DNA of 64,000 bases, taken from contig CAWGMB010000015.1 in the NCBI GenBank assembly GCA_963823515.1, positions 41,895 through 105,894 on the forward strand, given 5' to 3'. Numbering within the stretch: the first letter of the stretch is position 1; each line of letters opens with the position of its first letter. The notes below the pieces were generated by a model. The model had not been told where the DNA came from and searched no databases. It was given only the letters and a program-made list of their open reading frames with translations. Position numbers and translations under genes: made by a program. Positions 63,931 to 64,000 of this stretch are shown piece by piece. Source of the DNA: Miltoncostaea sp963823515 (lineage in GTDB: Bacteria > Actinomycetota > Thermoleophilia > Miltoncostaeales > Miltoncostaeaceae).

Positions 63931-64000
63931 TCCTCGGTAGCTCAATGGTAGAGCATCCGGCTGTTAACCGGAGGGTTGCAAGTTCGAGTCTTGCCCGAGG
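63931..64000 (+). tRNA. tRNA-Asn (anticodon GUU)
   Basis: The cloverleaf is clear: acceptor TCCTCGG pairs with CCGAGG at the window edge, the D-arm is GCTC-AATGGTA-GAGC, the anticodon stem TCCGG/CCGGA encloses CTGTTAA (anticodon GTT), and the T-arm is GCAAG-TTCGAGT-CTTGC. The last acceptor base and the discriminator lie beyond the window. GatCAB in the same window may serve to make Asn-tRNA(Asn). Confidence 0.95.

Overview
The window is about 70% G+C, with strong G/C preference at third codon positions and many GTG starts. It carries a complete 16S-23S-5S rRNA operon, a GatCAB amidotransferase operon, heme A synthase and plant-type APS reductase. The 23S gene is only about 2.98 kb and shows no sign of the ~100-nt insertion typical of most high-G+C Gram-positives. 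Together with the 16S signatures, this suggests a deep-branching actinobacterium (Thermoleophilia/Solirubrobacterales-like). That placement is an inference; no database was searched.

Layout. 1-1.5 kb: a truncated FAD oxidoreductase and a frameshifted LysR pseudogene. 1.5-7.0 kb: the rRNA operon on the minus strand, with a clear promoter, two long processing stems and a terminator. 7.06-21.3 kb: one long minus-strand run, read from high to low coordinates: a Leu-rich leader peptide, leuA-leuC-leuD, a GAF/PAS/GGDEF protein, leuB, a MaoC-like gene, ilvE, cimA, a DegT aminotransferase, argH, a 3-methyladenine glycosylase and tyrS. Most of these genes overlap by 1-4 nt. 21.3-26 kb: a secreted AMIN/Gmad2-like protein and a zinc-ribbon thioredoxin on plus; serA, ilvC and ilvN on minus. 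26-28 kb: a two-component system. 28-31.3 kb: gatC-gatA-gatB. 31.3-38.5 kb: CopC-CopD fusion, a 28-aa membrane peptide, heme A synthase, DksA/TraR, an ABC-2 export system and an O-methyltransferase. A 165-bp MITE-like inverted repeat separates the last of these from a small membrane protein. 38.5-45.5 kb: a secreted hydrolase-like protein, DUF309, an MDR oxidoreductase, an ABC-F protein facing an M42 peptidase across a tandem palindromic operator, and a rhomboid protease. 45.5-54.8 kb: glutamate synthase large chain with an adjacent FHA membrane protein, a second ABC-F protein, an RNase D-like nuclease and a stress protein. 55.3-58.2 kb: a SpoT-type HD hydrolase divergent from Ppx/GppA, and a SUI1 factor. 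58.2-64 kb: APS reductase, APS kinase, a PHP phosphoesterase, oligoendopeptidase F, a small regulator pair, a methyltransferase and tRNA-Asn.

Functionally the first third is a branched-chain amino-acid block: isopropylmalate and citramalate routes, transamination, KARI and the acetolactate synthase regulatory subunit, joined to serine, arginine and translation genes. The catalytic subunit IlvB is not in the window. Many genes have a TANNNT -10 element ending 6-8 nt before the start codon and no Shine-Dalgarno sequence, so leaderless transcription looks common. Two genes (serA and the PHP phosphoesterase) have no ordinary start codon upstream of their conserved N-terminus. The most interesting non-coding structures are the leu leader/attenuator, the MITE-like element between two convergent stop codons, the paired GCGCCAATTGGCGC palindromes, and the nested divergent -10 elements.
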